Source: Lutibacter citreus (GTDB lineage: Bacteria > Bacteroidota > Bacteroidia > Flavobacteriales > Flavobacteriaceae). From it: a stretch of 64,000 nt of DNA. The stretch covers positions 310,001 to 374,000 of the forward strand of contig NZ_QEIH01000001.1 in assembly GCF_003260195.1 (NCBI RefSeq), written 5' to 3'. The notes beneath the pieces were generated by a model that saw only the letters and a program-made list of their open reading frames with translations, ran no database searches and was not told the origin of the DNA. The position numbers were made by a program, and so were the translations under genes. Positions 25,012 through 34,346 of this stretch are shown in pieces; the stretch's first letter is position 1, and the number at the start of each line of letters is the position of its first letter.

Positions 25012-27561
25012 ATGAGATTTTTAACTAGTATAATTATTGCTTTATTTTTATTTACATCTTGTTCAAACAAATTGGATGATACCCCACGTGTTGTTAAAGA
25101 TTTTAATTACAATTGGAAATTTAATTTAGGTGATGAGAGTGAAGCATTTCAAACAGATTTTAATGATAATTCATGGCGAAAATTAAATGTTCCACATGAT
25201 TGGAGTATAGAAGAAGGATATAAACAAGAAAATACCGCTGCAAGTACTGGTTTTGTTCCTGGAGGAATTGGTTGGTACAGAAAATCATTTACACTTTCAT
25301 CGGAAGATAAAAATAAAGATATTTCTATATTGTTTGATGGAGTTTACAACAATTCAAAAGTTTGGATAAACGGACACTTGTTAGGTGAAAGACCTAATGG
25401 TTATAGTTCTTTTGCATATGATTTAACAGATTTTTTAAATTTTAATGGTAAGGAAAATGTTGTTGCGGTTAAAGTAGATAGAACGGCATATGCTGATTCT
25501 CGTTGGTACACAGGTTCAGGAATTTATAGAAAAGTTCAGTTAATAAAAACTTCAAAATTGCATATTGCACAATGGGGAGTTGAAATTACTACTCCTAAAG
25601 TTTCTAAAGAATCTGCAGAAGTCGCTATTACTTCAAAGTTAGAAAATAAAAGAGGTGTTTCTTCTGAAAATATTACCTTAAAATATACTGTTTTAGATGA
25701 AAAAGGATTAATAGTTAGTGAAGGAAATTCTGAAGTAGATAATTCACTTTTAAATAAGACAATTATAAAAGTTGAAAATCCAAATTTATGGGGAGTAGAA
25801 AATCCAAACTTATATTCTTTAAAGGTTGAAGTATTTCAAAACGAAAAATTAGTTGATGTAACTACAGAAAAATTTGGAATACGAACTTTTAAGTTTGATG
25901 CGAATAAAGGATTTTCATTAAACGGTGAAACTCTAAAGATTAAGGGTGTTAATTTACATCACGATGCTGGAGCTGTTGGTTCTGCTGTTCCAAAAGGTGT
26001 TTGGGAATATAGAATAGATAAATTAATATCTATTGGAGTAAATGCTATTAGAATGTCTCATAATCCTCATTCTGTTGAGTTAATGGAAGTTTGTGATGAA
26101 AAAGGTGTACTTGTAATGGCGGAGGCTTTTGATGAATGGCACGTGCCAAAAGCAAAAAGTAAAGTGTATTTAGGAGATAATGCTGCAAAAGGAGCCATAG
26201 CAAAATCATATTCAGTTTATTTTAAAGAGTGGGCAGAAAGAGATTTAAAAGATTTAATTAAAAGAGATTTTAATCATCCATCTGTATTTATGTGGAGTAT
26301 TGGAAATGAAATTGAATGGACGTTTCCGTATTATTCAAAAGCATTTAATGAAATTAATGAAAAATCAGGAGCTCAAGGTTATGAACTTGTACCAACATAT
26401 GAAGAGGCTGATATTAAAGAAATTTTTTATAAAAATGCTGGAGGTGAAGATGAATTAACTTCAACAGCAACACAATTAGTTAAGTGGGCAAAAGAAGTTG
26501 ATACTTCTCGCCCAATTACCTGCGGAAGTGTGTTGCCTTCAATAGGAATGGTAAGTGGTTATGGTAAAGTTGTGGATGTTTTTGGGTTTAATTATAGAGC
26601 TTCAGAATATGATATTGCTCACAAAACATATCCAGATTTAAAAATTTTAGGAACTGAAAATTGGGGAGCTTATAGCGAATGGAAAAATGTAAAAGAACGT
26701 GATTTTGTTTCGGGGATTTTTGCTTGGACAGGTTTTGCTTATATGGGAGAAGCAGGTTTATGGCCTAGAAAAGGATTGGAAATTTCATTTTTTGATTATG
26801 CTGGGTTTAAAACTTCTCGTGGTCACTTTTTTGAATGCCTTTGGAAACCAGAACCTAAAGTTTATATGGTTACAACTCCTGCAAATGAATCTGAATTTTC
26901 TTTCACTAAAAAAGATGGTTGGAAATTTGAGATGCAATTTACACCAGCTCCAGTATGGAAAATGTTACGAAAATGGGAATGGTATAAAACGTATTCTAAA
27001 TGGAAGTATGCAGAGAATGAGCCGATTATTGTTCAAACATATACAAATTGTGAGGAAGCTGAGTTATTTTTAAATGGAACCTCATTAGGAAAGCAAAAAC
27101 TTTCCGATTTTAGTGAAACTGATAATATTATAAAATGGCAGGTTCCTTATGCAAAAGGAGAGTTAAAAGTTATAGGTTATAATAATGGTAAAAAGGTTGA
27201 TGAGTATATTTTAAATACAACTGATAAAGCTTCAAAAATTGAGATTGAATCAACTAAAACAACTTTAAATGCTAATGGATATGATGTGGCTATTATTATA
27301 GCAAAATTAATAAATGAAAAAGGAGACTTGGTTATTGATAAAGATCAAGAAATTGAATTTAATATTGAAGGTGAAGTTAAAAATTTAGGAGTTGATAATG
27401 GATGGGAAATGAATATACAACCCCATAAAACATCTAAAATTATTACGCATAATGGTAAGGCTATTATAATTCTTCAATCCACAGAAAAATCTGGGTTTAT
27501 AAAAGTTAGTGCATCAAATGATAAATTAACCTCAAATAGGGTAGAGTTAAATTCGAAATAG
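25012..27561 (+). CDS. GH2 beta-galactosidase-like lipoprotein
   Basis: An exported GH2 glycosidase of 849 residues, lipidated after FTSC. The sugar-binding domain is followed by the immunoglobulin-like domain and the TIM barrel. In the barrel, FNHPSVFMWSIGNEIEW provides an intact acid/base Glu and KILGTENWGAYSEW a plausible nucleophile. The C-terminal 250 residues form the DUF4982-like and Big-type domains common in Bacteroidota GH2 enzymes (CEEAELFLNGTSLGK). It should remove a beta-linked galactose or related sugar. It is followed after 30 bases by the CBM9-like gene, so the two are probably cotranscribed. Family firm; sugar specificity open. Confidence 0.88.
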   Translation: MRFLTSIIIALFLFTSCSNKLDDTPRVVKDFNYNWKFNLGDESEAFQTDFNDNSWRKLNVPHDWSIEEGYKQENTAASTGFVPGGIGWYRKSFTLSSEDKNKDISILFDGVYNNSKVWINGHLLGERPNGYSSFAYDLTDFLNFNGKENVVAVKVDRTAYADSRWYTGSGIYRKVQLIKTSKLHIAQWGVEITTPKVSKESAEVAITSKLENKRGVSSENITLKYTVLDEKGLIVSEGNSEVDNSLLNKTIIKVENPNLWGVENPNLYSLKVEVFQNEKLVDVTTEKFGIRTFKFDANKGFSLNGETLKIKGVNLHHDAGAVGSAVPKGVWEYRIDKLISIGVNAIRMSHNPHSVELMEVCDEKGVLVMAEAFDEWHVPKAKSKVYLGDNAAKGAIAKSYSVYFKEWAERDLKDLIKRDFNHPSVFMWSIGNEIEWTFPYYSKAFNEINEKSGAQGYELVPTYEEADIKEIFYKNAGGEDELTSTATQLVKWAKEVDTSRPITCGSVLPSIGMVSGYGKVVDVFGFNYRASEYDIAHKTYPDLKILGTENWGAYSEWKNVKERDFVSGIFAWTGFAYMGEAGLWPRKGLEISFFDYAGFKTSRGHFFECLWKPEPKVYMVTTPANESEFSFTKKDGWKFEMQFTPAPVWKMLRKWEWYKTYSKWKYAENEPIIVQTYTNCEEAELFLNGTSLGKQKLSDFSETDNIIKWQVPYAKGELKVIGYNNGKKVDEYILNTTDKASKIEIESTKTTLNANGYDVAIIIAKLINEKGDLVIDKDQEIEFNIEGEVKNLGVDNGWEMNIQPHKTSKIITHNGKAIIILQSTEKSGFIKVSASNDKLTSNRVELNSK

Positions 27562-27591
27562 TAACTTTGTTTTATTATAAATAAATGTTTT

Positions 27592-28386
27592 ATGGTTTCA
27601 ATAAAAAAGAGTTACAATTTGATTATCGTTTGCTTGTTTATGGCTGTTTTAGCTTCTTCAATATCTTGTAAACAAGAGTATAAACTTTCATTAGAAGATA
27701 GACCAATATTTAAGGTTCATAAATCTTCAAGTGAAATTATTGCTGACGGTAAAATGAACGAAAAAGATTGGGATAAGAGTGAAGCTCGTTCTTTTGAATA
27801 TACCTATAATGATGAAAAAACAGATGATGTTCAAAAAACAAAATTTAGAATGTTGTGGGATGATGAACACATATATTTGTTTTATGAATGTGAAGATAAG
27901 TTTATAACTGCAAGAGAAACAGAAAGAGATGGAATGCCATTTTATGATGATTGTGCAGAGATATTTTTAACACCTGCTCCAGAGAGTTCAAATGCACATA
28001 TATGTTTTGAAGTTAATTTAAACAAAGCAGTAAATGATTTAGTATTTGTAAGTGATTTTAACCAAGGAAATGGTCTTGCAGTAAAAGGTTATAATCCAAA
28101 TAATGTTAAAATTGGAGTTCAAATAAATGGTACCGTCAACGATAATTCAGATATTGATAAAGGTTGGACAATGGAATTTGTAATCCCTAAGGAAGCTTTT
28201 TTAGGTGCTGATAGGCATTATCCTATTGAGGCTGGAAACCAATGGGCATTTTTAGCATTGAGACAAGGTAGAAATGAAGTTGAAGGACAGCGCAGAGTAA
28301 CTTCAACAATATTTCCAGTTGAAAATATTAAAGAAAAGGATGTGCATCAACCAAATATGTTTGGTTTAATGGAATTTATTGAATAA
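27592..28386 (+). CDS. CBM9-like carbohydrate-binding lipoprotein
   Basis: Probably a surface or periplasmic sugar-binding protein. The signal ends in SISC. The rest is one family 9-type carbohydrate-binding fold: IIADGKMNEKDWDKSE at the N-terminus, then TKFRMLWDDEHIYLFYEC, FYDDCAEIFLTPAP and a WTMEFVIPKEAF strand. This single-domain layout is common in Bacteroidota glycan loci. No catalytic residues are evident. It follows the GH2 gene closely and is the last gene before a 361-base gap, so it probably ends that transcript. Ligand unknown. Confidence 0.82.
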   Translation: MVSIKKSYNLIIVCLFMAVLASSISCKQEYKLSLEDRPIFKVHKSSSEIIADGKMNEKDWDKSEARSFEYTYNDEKTDDVQKTKFRMLWDDEHIYLFYECEDKFITARETERDGMPFYDDCAEIFLTPAPESSNAHICFEVNLNKAVNDLVFVSDFNQGNGLAVKGYNPNNVKIGVQINGTVNDNSDIDKGWTMEFVIPKEAFLGADRHYPIEAGNQWAFLALRQGRNEVEGQRRVTSTIFPVENIKEKDVHQPNMFGLMEFIE

Positions 28387-28457
28387 ATATTAATAATGAA
28401 CTTTTAAAATTATTAAAAGGAAAATTAATTGCCCGCAATGTTACATTATAGGTTCAT

Positions 28458-28542
28458 TACCCTAAACTTGTTTCAGGGTGGCATTCAATAAGTAGCTGTA
28501 TGTAAAATAGTATTGAGATGCTGAAACAAGTTCAGCATGACG
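28458..28542. repeat. REPIN-like element, CTGAA type, copy 2
   Basis: ACCCTAAACTTGTTTCAGGGT near 28459 and GATGCTGAAACAAGTTCAGCAT near 28517, closed by GACG, form the paired palindromes seen in the other copies. It lies in the 28387-28747 gap; otherwise that gap is AT-rich with no gene seen, and any promoter of the next gene is unclear. Confidence 0.6.
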
Positions 28543-28747
28543 TAATGCTATATTGTTACTAATTACGGATATAAAAAAATAAAATTTACATTGTTTATTA
28601 CTGCTATTGAGATTGATACTTTTAGTTCAAAACAATTAAAATAAAAGGTGAATTTGGCTAATTATTCTAAAACACATCAAAATATACAAGTATATCAATC
28701 TAATATACCTAAAACTCATACTTTTAAATTAGTTAAATTGAATTAAT

Positions 28748-29917
28748 ATGAAACATACATTTTTCTTTGTTTTTATAATTATACTAATCTCATGTAATTC
28801 TAGTAAAGTTACATATCAATCAGATTTAAACTTAATAAAAGGGCAAACAACTATTGTTGAGTTAACAGCTAATAAGGGGAGATCAAGATTGTTTATTACT
28901 CCAGAATATCAGGGAAAAATAATGACAAGCTCATTTAATGGTTTGCCAGGAGAAAGTAATGGGTGGATTAATAGAGAAGCGTTAGCTGAAAATAATATTG
29001 CAGGTATTGGAGGAGAGGATAGAGTTTGGATTACACCGTTGGGAAGTCAATTTTCATTTTACTATCAACAAATTAATCCACTTAATGAAGATAATTGGAA
29101 AGTTCCTTCGGCTTTAAGTGATGAAAAATATGAGTTGTTAAATTCGAGTACTTCTAAAGTTGAAATGACAAAAGAATTTACTCTAACTAACTTCAAAAAC
29201 ACAAGGTTTAATATTAGAGTTAACCGCACAATTAAAATATTATCGGCTACTGAAATCAATAAAAATTTGCAATTAGAATTTCCTGAAAATTTAAAATTTG
29301 TTGCATTTGAAAGTTCTCATGAATTAATAAATGTAGGAGATAAACCTTGGGAGAAAAATACTGGATTGGCGGGTATTTGGAGTGCAGGGATGTATAAAGG
29401 AACTAATGATATGGTTGTAATTATTCCTTTAGCTAAAAATTCTTCGAAGGATATTATTTATAAATATTTGGGAGAGTTAAGAGGTGATAGGCTTCAGGTG
29501 TTAAAAAATGTGTTATTATTTAAAGCAGATGGAAAGTACAGAAGCAAAATAGGAGTACCTAATAATATTGCCCCAGAAATTTATGGTTGTTATTCAAAAG
29601 GAAAGAAACGATTAACTATTATTCAATATAAAAAAACAGTTTCAAATAGTTTTTCAAATTCTACTGTATCAATTCAAAAAGAACCATATAAAGGGGAAGT
29701 AATTCCAATTTACAATAACGGAACAATGGATTATTCCAAAACAGATAAAACTAGTTTTTATGAACTGGAAACAACTTCTCCATTTGTAGAATTGAAACCA
29801 AATGAAAAGTTAAAACATTTTCATAGAGTGTATCATTTCTCTGGAAGTGAAAAAGACCTAAATAATATTTCTGAAAAACTATTGGGAATTAGTTTAAAGG
29901 ATTGCATATTAAAATAA
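28748..29917 (+). CDS. DUF6786-like lipoprotein
   Basis: A lipoprotein (signal ending in LISC) of 389 residues resembling the DUF6786 family, which occurs in Bacteroidota polysaccharide loci and has no established function. Recognised stretches are GRSRLFITPEYQGKIMTSSF, the GWINREAL segment and GIGGEDRVWITPLGSQFSFYY, with an all-beta composition resembling a galactose mutarotase or supersandwich fold. The conserved Glu and Asp in GGEDR and the conserved Arg residues could form an active site, but I cannot assign a reaction. It stands alone between repeat-bearing gaps at the end of the first enzyme group. The family call rests on recalled sequence features, not on a search. Confidence 0.65.
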   Translation: MKHTFFFVFIIILISCNSSKVTYQSDLNLIKGQTTIVELTANKGRSRLFITPEYQGKIMTSSFNGLPGESNGWINREALAENNIAGIGGEDRVWITPLGSQFSFYYQQINPLNEDNWKVPSALSDEKYELLNSSTSKVEMTKEFTLTNFKNTRFNIRVNRTIKILSATEINKNLQLEFPENLKFVAFESSHELINVGDKPWEKNTGLAGIWSAGMYKGTNDMVVIIPLAKNSSKDIIYKYLGELRGDRLQVLKNVLLFKADGKYRSKIGVPNNIAPEIYGCYSKGKKRLTIIQYKKTVSNSFSNSTVSIQKEPYKGEVIPIYNNGTMDYSKTDKTSFYELETTSPFVELKPNEKLKHFHRVYHFSGSEKDLNNISEKLLGISLKDCILK

Positions 29918-29930
29918 TTGAATTGTATGT

Positions 29931-30070
29931 TATTGTGAGAAGCCTTAGCTACTAAGTAATCTCATGAGAAGTACTTGTATTTCGTTATAGTTATAAATTA
30001 ACAGATTGCTTTACTCCATTGCATTTGGTTCGTAAAGACAGCTTAATCTCACCCAGTTATAAATCAGCAA
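29931..30070. repeat. Possible degenerate dispersed repeat in the 29918-30139 gap
   Basis: TGTGAGAAG near 29934 and AATCTCACCC near 30046 are outer inverted words, with AAGTAATCTCATGAGA and AACAGATTGCTTTACTCC between them. This resembles intergenic repeats seen in Bacteroidota, but only one copy is in the window. No gene was seen. Confidence 0.3.
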
Positions 30071-30139
30071 CAAACAATAAACTGCTAAATTAATTTTGAA
30101 AAAGGGAGTAGTTGGATAAAAAATGAATTATTATTTTTT

Positions 30140-31000
30140 TTAAGTTGACTTTACTTTCAGATACATTTTTTTAAAAACCAAAGGAGAACAATCCATAAAT
30201 TTTTGAAATTGCCTATAAAAAAACGGTAAACTTTCATAACCACAATCATAAGCTATTTGGCTTACTTGTTTGTTGGTTTCAATTAATTCTTTGCAAGCAA
30301 GGTTTATTCTATATTCATTTACAAAAGTGAAAAATGATTTATTCAATGATTTTTTAAAGAATCTACAAAATGCTTCATCTCCCATTGAAACTAATGCTGA
30401 AACATCTTTTAATTTTATTTTCTTATCATAATTCTCCTGAAGATAATCATAAACTTTATCAATTCTGTTGTTTGCTTTAATATTTAAACTAGGTGTAAAA
30501 TCAGTTGTCGTTAACGTTTCAAATTCCCCATTACTTAATTCTTCTAAGAATTGAATAAAATTAATTAGCTTATCAAACGGAGATTTATTCATTATTTTAG
30601 ATAACCGTGTCTGAATTTTTGAATGATTATTACTTGTAAATTTAATTCCTTTTAGAGCTGTTTTTAATAGGCTTTTAATGTTTTGAAATTCATTCTTTTC
30701 CATCCAATTTACTCCTAAAATATCATCATTCCATTGAAAGACTAATGATTTTACATTTCCGTTATTCTGAATAGAATCTTTCCAACAATGTGGTAGGTTT
30801 GAGCCTAGGAGAACAAAATCTCCAGCCTCAAATTTTTCAACACTATTTCCAACATATCGTATTCCTTCACCTTTTACAATAAATGTGAGTTCATATTCAG
30901 GATGAAAATGCCAAGGGGTATCAAAGTTCTTATCTTCATAAACACTTGCTTTAAATGAACTTTTAATGGAAGATGTTACTTTTTCAAAATGTGCTTTCAA
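30140..31000 (-). CDS. AraC-family transcriptional regulator, cupin sensor domain
   Basis: A cytoplasmic regulator of 286 residues. The N-terminal cupin shows FDTPWHFHPEYELTFIVKGEG and LGSNLPHCWKDS; the C-terminal half holds AraC helix-turn-helix motifs (SALVSMGDEAFCRFFKKSL and AYDCGYESLPFFYRQFQKF). It diverges from the corrinoid methyltransferase operon at 31158, with a 157-base shared control region, so it most likely controls that operon or itself. Its upstream region carries a word also found before the AraC gene at 6227. The inducer is unknown; a methylated sugar or its breakdown product is a reasonable guess. Confidence 0.85.
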   Translation of the reverse strand: MKAHFEKVTSSIKSSFKASVYEDKNFDTPWHFHPEYELTFIVKGEGIRYVGNSVEKFEAGDFVLLGSNLPHCWKDSIQNNGNVKSLVFQWNDDILGVNWMEKNEFQNIKSLLKTALKGIKFTSNNHSKIQTRLSKIMNKSPFDKLINFIQFLEELSNGEFETLTTTDFTPSLNIKANNRIDKVYDYLQENYDKKIKLKDVSALVSMGDEAFCRFFKKSLNKSFFTFVNEYRINLACKELIETNKQVSQIAYDCGYESLPFFYRQFQKFMDCSPLVFKKMYLKVKST

Positions 31001-31056
31001 ATTAATTAATTTAGAGTTTAAAGATAATCAATAATAACTTGTAAATAAATAATATG

Positions 31057-31072
31057 ATAAAAATCATATCAA
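31057..31072 (-). promoter_or_regulatory. Candidate AraC operator
   Basis: On the minus strand TTGATATGATTTTTAT matches CTGATATGATACTTAT at 6176-6191 in 13 of 16 positions. It overlaps the inverted repeat ATATGAT/ATCATAT (31052-31069). It lies between the two divergent genes. Confidence 0.35.
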
Positions 31073-31124
31073 AATAAGTTAGTAAATAGCTAAAATTAAG
31101 GTGGATTCACTAAATATTTGATAT

Positions 31125-31132
31125 TAAATTTG
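31125..31132 (+). promoter_or_regulatory. Predicted -7 element of the corrinoid methyltransferase operon
   Basis: TAAATTTG fits the TAnnTTTG consensus and lies 25 bases before the start codon. The -33 element is weak: only GTGG occurs about 21 bases upstream, which may mean an activator is needed. Confidence 0.4.
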
Positions 31133-31157
31133 TTATGAATATAAATCTACTATAATA

Positions 31158-32177
31158 ATGACTAAAAGAGAAATAATAAAAGCGGTTTTAAATCACGAAA
31201 AACCACCATATGTACCATGGTCTTTTAAATTTACGAAAGAGCCAAAAGAAATGCTTGAGGAGTATTATAAAACTGATGATTTAGATATTGTTCTAGGAAA
31301 TCATATTTTAAACTTAGGTAGCGATATTGGTTTTTTTGATGAAGTAAAAAAAGATCATTTTAAAGATGTTTTTGGTGTAGTTTGGGATAGAAGTGTTGAT
31401 AAGGATATTGGAATGCCAATTGAAGATATAATTAAAGAACCAACTATTGAAGGTTTGGAATTTCCAAATCCACACGATCCTCGTTTTTTTGCAAATATTG
31501 AGTCTGAAATTGAAAAGAAACCAGATTTATTTAGAGTATTTCAAATAGGGTTTTCTTTATATGAAAGAGCTTGGGCAATGAGAGGTATGGAAAATTTGTT
31601 GATGGATTTTTATATGTATCCAGATTTTGTACACGCTTTATTCGAAAAAATAGGAGATTACAATATTGCACAAATAGATAAAGCTTTAGAATATGATATT
31701 GATGCTGTTTATTTTGGTGATGATTGGGGACAACAACACGGTTTAATTATGGGAGCTGATTTATGGAACGAATTTATGTTGCCACAAATTAAAAGAATGT
31801 ACAAAAGAGTTAAGGATGCAGGAAAATATGTAATGATTCATTCTTGTGGTGATGTAGACGAATTATTTCCAGCATTAGTTGATGCAGGTTTAAATTGTTT
31901 CAATCCTTTCCAACCAGAAGTAATGGATGTACACCAAATTCATAATGATTATTTAGGGAAATTATGTTTCCACGGAGGTTTATCAATGCAAAAAACATTG
32001 CCTTTTGGAACACCTGAAGAAGTGAGAGAAGAATCATTAGCATTAATTGAAATGGGTAAAAAAGGAGGATATATTTTTTCACCTTCACACTCCGTTGAAA
32101 GCGATACTACATTAGAAAATATATTAACATTTATTGAGGTTGCACATGCGCAACTAAAAGAAAAAGAACTAGCGTAA
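31158..32177 (+). CDS. UroD-family methyltransferase (MtaA/CmuA-like), likely substrate:corrinoid component
   Basis: A cytoplasmic TIM-barrel protein of the uroporphyrinogen decarboxylase superfamily, in the branch that transfers methyl groups to or from corrinoid proteins. IHSCGDV gives the zinc-type ligands His228 and Cys230; the third Cys expected in MtaA is absent, and [10 protein letters not shown] occupies that region. Because the next gene encodes the corrinoid protein and a second UroD homologue follows it, this one is the better candidate for the methyltransferase that demethylates the substrate. True heme-pathway UroD is unlikely given the neighbours and the HxC motif. The stop overlaps the next start by one base (TAATG), showing translational coupling. 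The methyl donor is unknown. Confidence 0.8.
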   Translation: MTKREIIKAVLNHEKPPYVPWSFKFTKEPKEMLEEYYKTDDLDIVLGNHILNLGSDIGFFDEVKKDHFKDVFGVVWDRSVDKDIGMPIEDIIKEPTIEGLEFPNPHDPRFFANIESEIEKKPDLFRVFQIGFSLYERAWAMRGMENLLMDFYMYPDFVHALFEKIGDYNIAQIDKALEYDIDAVYFGDDWGQQHGLIMGADLWNEFMLPQIKRMYKRVKDAGKYVMIHSCGDVDELFPALVDAGLNCFNPFQPEVMDVHQIHNDYLGKLCFHGGLSMQKTLPFGTPEEVREESLALIEMGKKGGYIFSPSHSVESDTTLENILTFIEVAHAQLKEKELA

Positions 32178-32851
32178 TGGAAGAATTATTTAATAAAATT
32201 TCGACTTGTGTAGAGTTTGGTAAAATTAATAAAGTTTCACCATATCCACCAAATATGAAAGATCAAGATGGAGCAGATGAATATACTATTCAAGCATTAG
32301 AACAAGGAGCTTCAGCTGGTGATGTTTTAGCTAAAGGTTTAATTATAGGTATGGAAAAAGTAGGTGTTAAATTTAGAGAAAACAAAGTTTTTGTTCCTCA
32401 AGTTTTAATGTCGGCAAAAGCAATGAATACAGCAATGGAACATTTAAAACCATTGTTTGCATTAGGAAATGCGGATAAAAAAGGAGTATTTATTATAGGT
32501 ACTGTTGCGGGGGATTTACATGATATTGGTAAAAACCTGGTTTCTATGATTGTTGAAGGAAATGGTTACGAAGTAATTGATTTAGGAACAGATGTTCCTG
32601 CTAAAAAATTCATTGATACTATTAATGAATTTCCAGATGCAATTATTGGACTTTCTTCATTGTTAACTACAACAATGGCTAGTATGGAAAATATAGTTAA
32701 AGAAATAAAAGCTGTGCATCCAAATCAAAAAGTTACTATTGGTGGTGCGCCAATTACACAAGATTTTTGTGATAAAATTGGAGCGGATAATTTTTCAGCA
32801 GATCCGCAAGGTGTTGTTGAGTATATGAATAATCTTAAAATATCGGCATAA
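32177..32851 (+). CDS. Corrinoid (B12-binding) methyl carrier protein, MtaC/MtbC-like
   Basis: The methyl shuttle of a three-part corrinoid methyltransferase system. Residues about 10-90 form the helical cap (IQALEQGASAGDVLAKGL) and the rest the B12-binding Rossmann-like domain. GDLHDIGKN contains the DxHxxG signature with His115 as lower cobalt ligand, followed by GYEVIDLGTDVP and the IGLSSLLTTTM segment. At 224 residues it is the usual size for a stand-alone carrier. It overlaps both neighbouring genes by one base, so the three are made together. This is not MetH, which is a much larger multidomain enzyme. Confident in family and role; the substrate is not known. Confidence 0.92.
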   Translation: MEELFNKISTCVEFGKINKVSPYPPNMKDQDGADEYTIQALEQGASAGDVLAKGLIIGMEKVGVKFRENKVFVPQVLMSAKAMNTAMEHLKPLFALGNADKKGVFIIGTVAGDLHDIGKNLVSMIVEGNGYEVIDLGTDVPAKKFIDTINEFPDAIIGLSSLLTTTMASMENIVKEIKAVHPNQKVTIGGAPITQDFCDKIGADNFSADPQGVVEYMNNLKISA

Positions 32852-34227
32852 TGACAGGATTAGAATTAGTAAAAGCAGCAATGAATCGTAAAGAAGTGGA
32901 ACGTGTGCCTTGGGTACCATTTGTTGGTGCGCATGCAGGACATTTGTTAGGTTTAAATGCTACCGACTATTTTAAATCTGAACAAAACATTATTGATGGC
33001 GCTGAAGAAGCGATTAAAAAATACAATCCAGATGGAATTCCTGTTACATTTGATTTGCAAATTGAAGCAGAAGTTTTAGGTTGTGATTTAAAATGGTCAG
33101 ATGATAATCCTCCGGCTGTAGTTTCTCATCCATTAGCTGATGGAAGTTTAAAATTGGAAGATTTAAAAATTCCTTGTCGTTGTAAAGGAAGAATTGCAAC
33201 GGTAATGAATGCCGCTACAAAAATAAAAGAAGCACATCCAGATATTGCATTGTATGGTTTAATTACAGGACCGTTTACATTGGCATTACACTTAATGGGA
33301 ACAGATATTTTTATGAAATTATTTGAAGACCCAGAGTACGTTGGTAAAGTAATGGATTATTGTACCAAGGTTGGTAAAGCAATGTCTGATTATTATATTG
33401 AAGCTGGTTGTGATGTAGTTGCGGTGGTAGATCCTATGGTAAGCCAAATAGACCCAATGTCTTTCGAAATGTTTGTTTCCCCTTATTGTAAAGAGGTTTT
33501 TAGTCATATTAGAGAGTGTGGAGCGTTAAGTTCTTTCTTTGTATGTGGAAATGCGACACAAAACATTGAAGAAATGTGTAAATGTGAGCCAGACAATATT
33601 TCAATTGATGAAAATATTCCGTTAGATTTCTTAAAAGAACAATGTGATAAATATGAAATTAGCTTTGGTGGAAATATGAAGTTAACTTCGGTTTTACTAA
33701 TTGGAACTCCAGAAGATTGTAAGTTTGAAGCAATAGAATGTATGGATATTGGTGGTAAAAAAGGATTTATTTTAGCTCCTGGTTGCGATTTACCAATGGC
33801 AACTCCTCCTGAAAATTTAGAAGCAATAGCTGAAATTATTCACGATGAATATCAACAAGATGTTTTAAGAACAAAAGGACAAACAGCTAAAGATGTTCAG
33901 TTATTAGATTTAGAAAATTACTTTACAAACGATAAAGTAAAAATAGATGTAATTACTTTAGATTCTGAAGGTTGTGCGCCTTGCCAATATATGATGCAAG
34001 CTGTTGAATTGGCTGTAAAAGAAATAGGAGCCGATAATATTGAATACATAGAGCATAAGATTAAAAAAGAAGAAGGTATTCAAATGATGTTGAGTTTAGG
34101 CGTTAGAAACTTACCAACAATTTGTATTGATGGTAATATTGAATTTATTTCAATTATTCCTCCAAAAATGGAATTGGTAAAACGTATACAAAAGCATTTA
34201 GATACTAAAATTGGTGTTAATTTATAG
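32851..34227 (+). CDS. UroD-family methyltransferase fused to a thioredoxin-like domain
   Basis: Probably the second methyltransferase, moving the methyl group from the corrinoid protein to an unknown acceptor. Residues 1-345 are a UroD/MtaA-type barrel; residues about 365-458 are a thioredoxin-like domain with a CAPC motif (375-378) and a cis-Pro segment (LPTICIDGN). Where MtaA has HxC, this protein has FVC (Phe230, Cys232); the later Cys312 in APGCDLP is kept. The zinc site may therefore be altered. The thioredoxin part could reduce or deliver a thiol acceptor; this is a guess. The gene overlaps the corrinoid gene by one base. A repeat-filled gap of 119 bases follows. Confidence 0.8.
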   Translation: MTGLELVKAAMNRKEVERVPWVPFVGAHAGHLLGLNATDYFKSEQNIIDGAEEAIKKYNPDGIPVTFDLQIEAEVLGCDLKWSDDNPPAVVSHPLADGSLKLEDLKIPCRCKGRIATVMNAATKIKEAHPDIALYGLITGPFTLALHLMGTDIFMKLFEDPEYVGKVMDYCTKVGKAMSDYYIEAGCDVVAVVDPMVSQIDPMSFEMFVSPYCKEVFSHIRECGALSSFFVCGNATQNIEEMCKCEPDNISIDENIPLDFLKEQCDKYEISFGGNMKLTSVLLIGTPEDCKFEAIECMDIGGKKGFILAPGCDLPMATPPENLEAIAEIIHDEYQQDVLRTKGQTAKDVQLLDLENYFTNDKVKIDVITLDSEGCAPCQYMMQAVELAVKEIGADNIEYIEHKIKKEEGIQMMLSLGVRNLPTICIDGNIEFISIIPPKMELVKRIQKHLDTKIGVNL

Positions 34228-34239
34228 TATTATTTAATC

Positions 34240-34320
34240 TGTCATGGTGAACTTATTTCAGCATCTCCTCATAAAGATAACCAATGAGGATGCGACCCTG
34301 AATCAAGTTCAGGGAGACGT
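34240..34320. repeat. REPIN-like element, CTGAA type, copy 3
   Basis: GTCATGGTGAACTTATTTCAG at 34241 and CCTGAATCAAGTTCAGGGAGACG near 34298 are opposed ends, with an inner CCTCAT/ATGAGG pair. It separates the methyltransferase genes from the CobW-type gene and could act as a transcription or RNA stability boundary inside the island. Confidence 0.6.
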
Positions 34321-34346
34321 TTTTTTAAAATAATTTAAAATATTTA

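Noticed and set aside
31001..31157. A cobalamin riboswitch before the corrinoid operon
   Set aside because: The 157-base gap has a promoter and a small inverted repeat but none of the conserved cobalamin riboswitch core words, and it is too short for the usual element.
31158..32177. Heme-pathway uroporphyrinogen decarboxylase
   Set aside because: The HSC zinc-type motif, overlap with a corrinoid carrier gene and a second homologue in the operon fit the methyltransferase branch instead.
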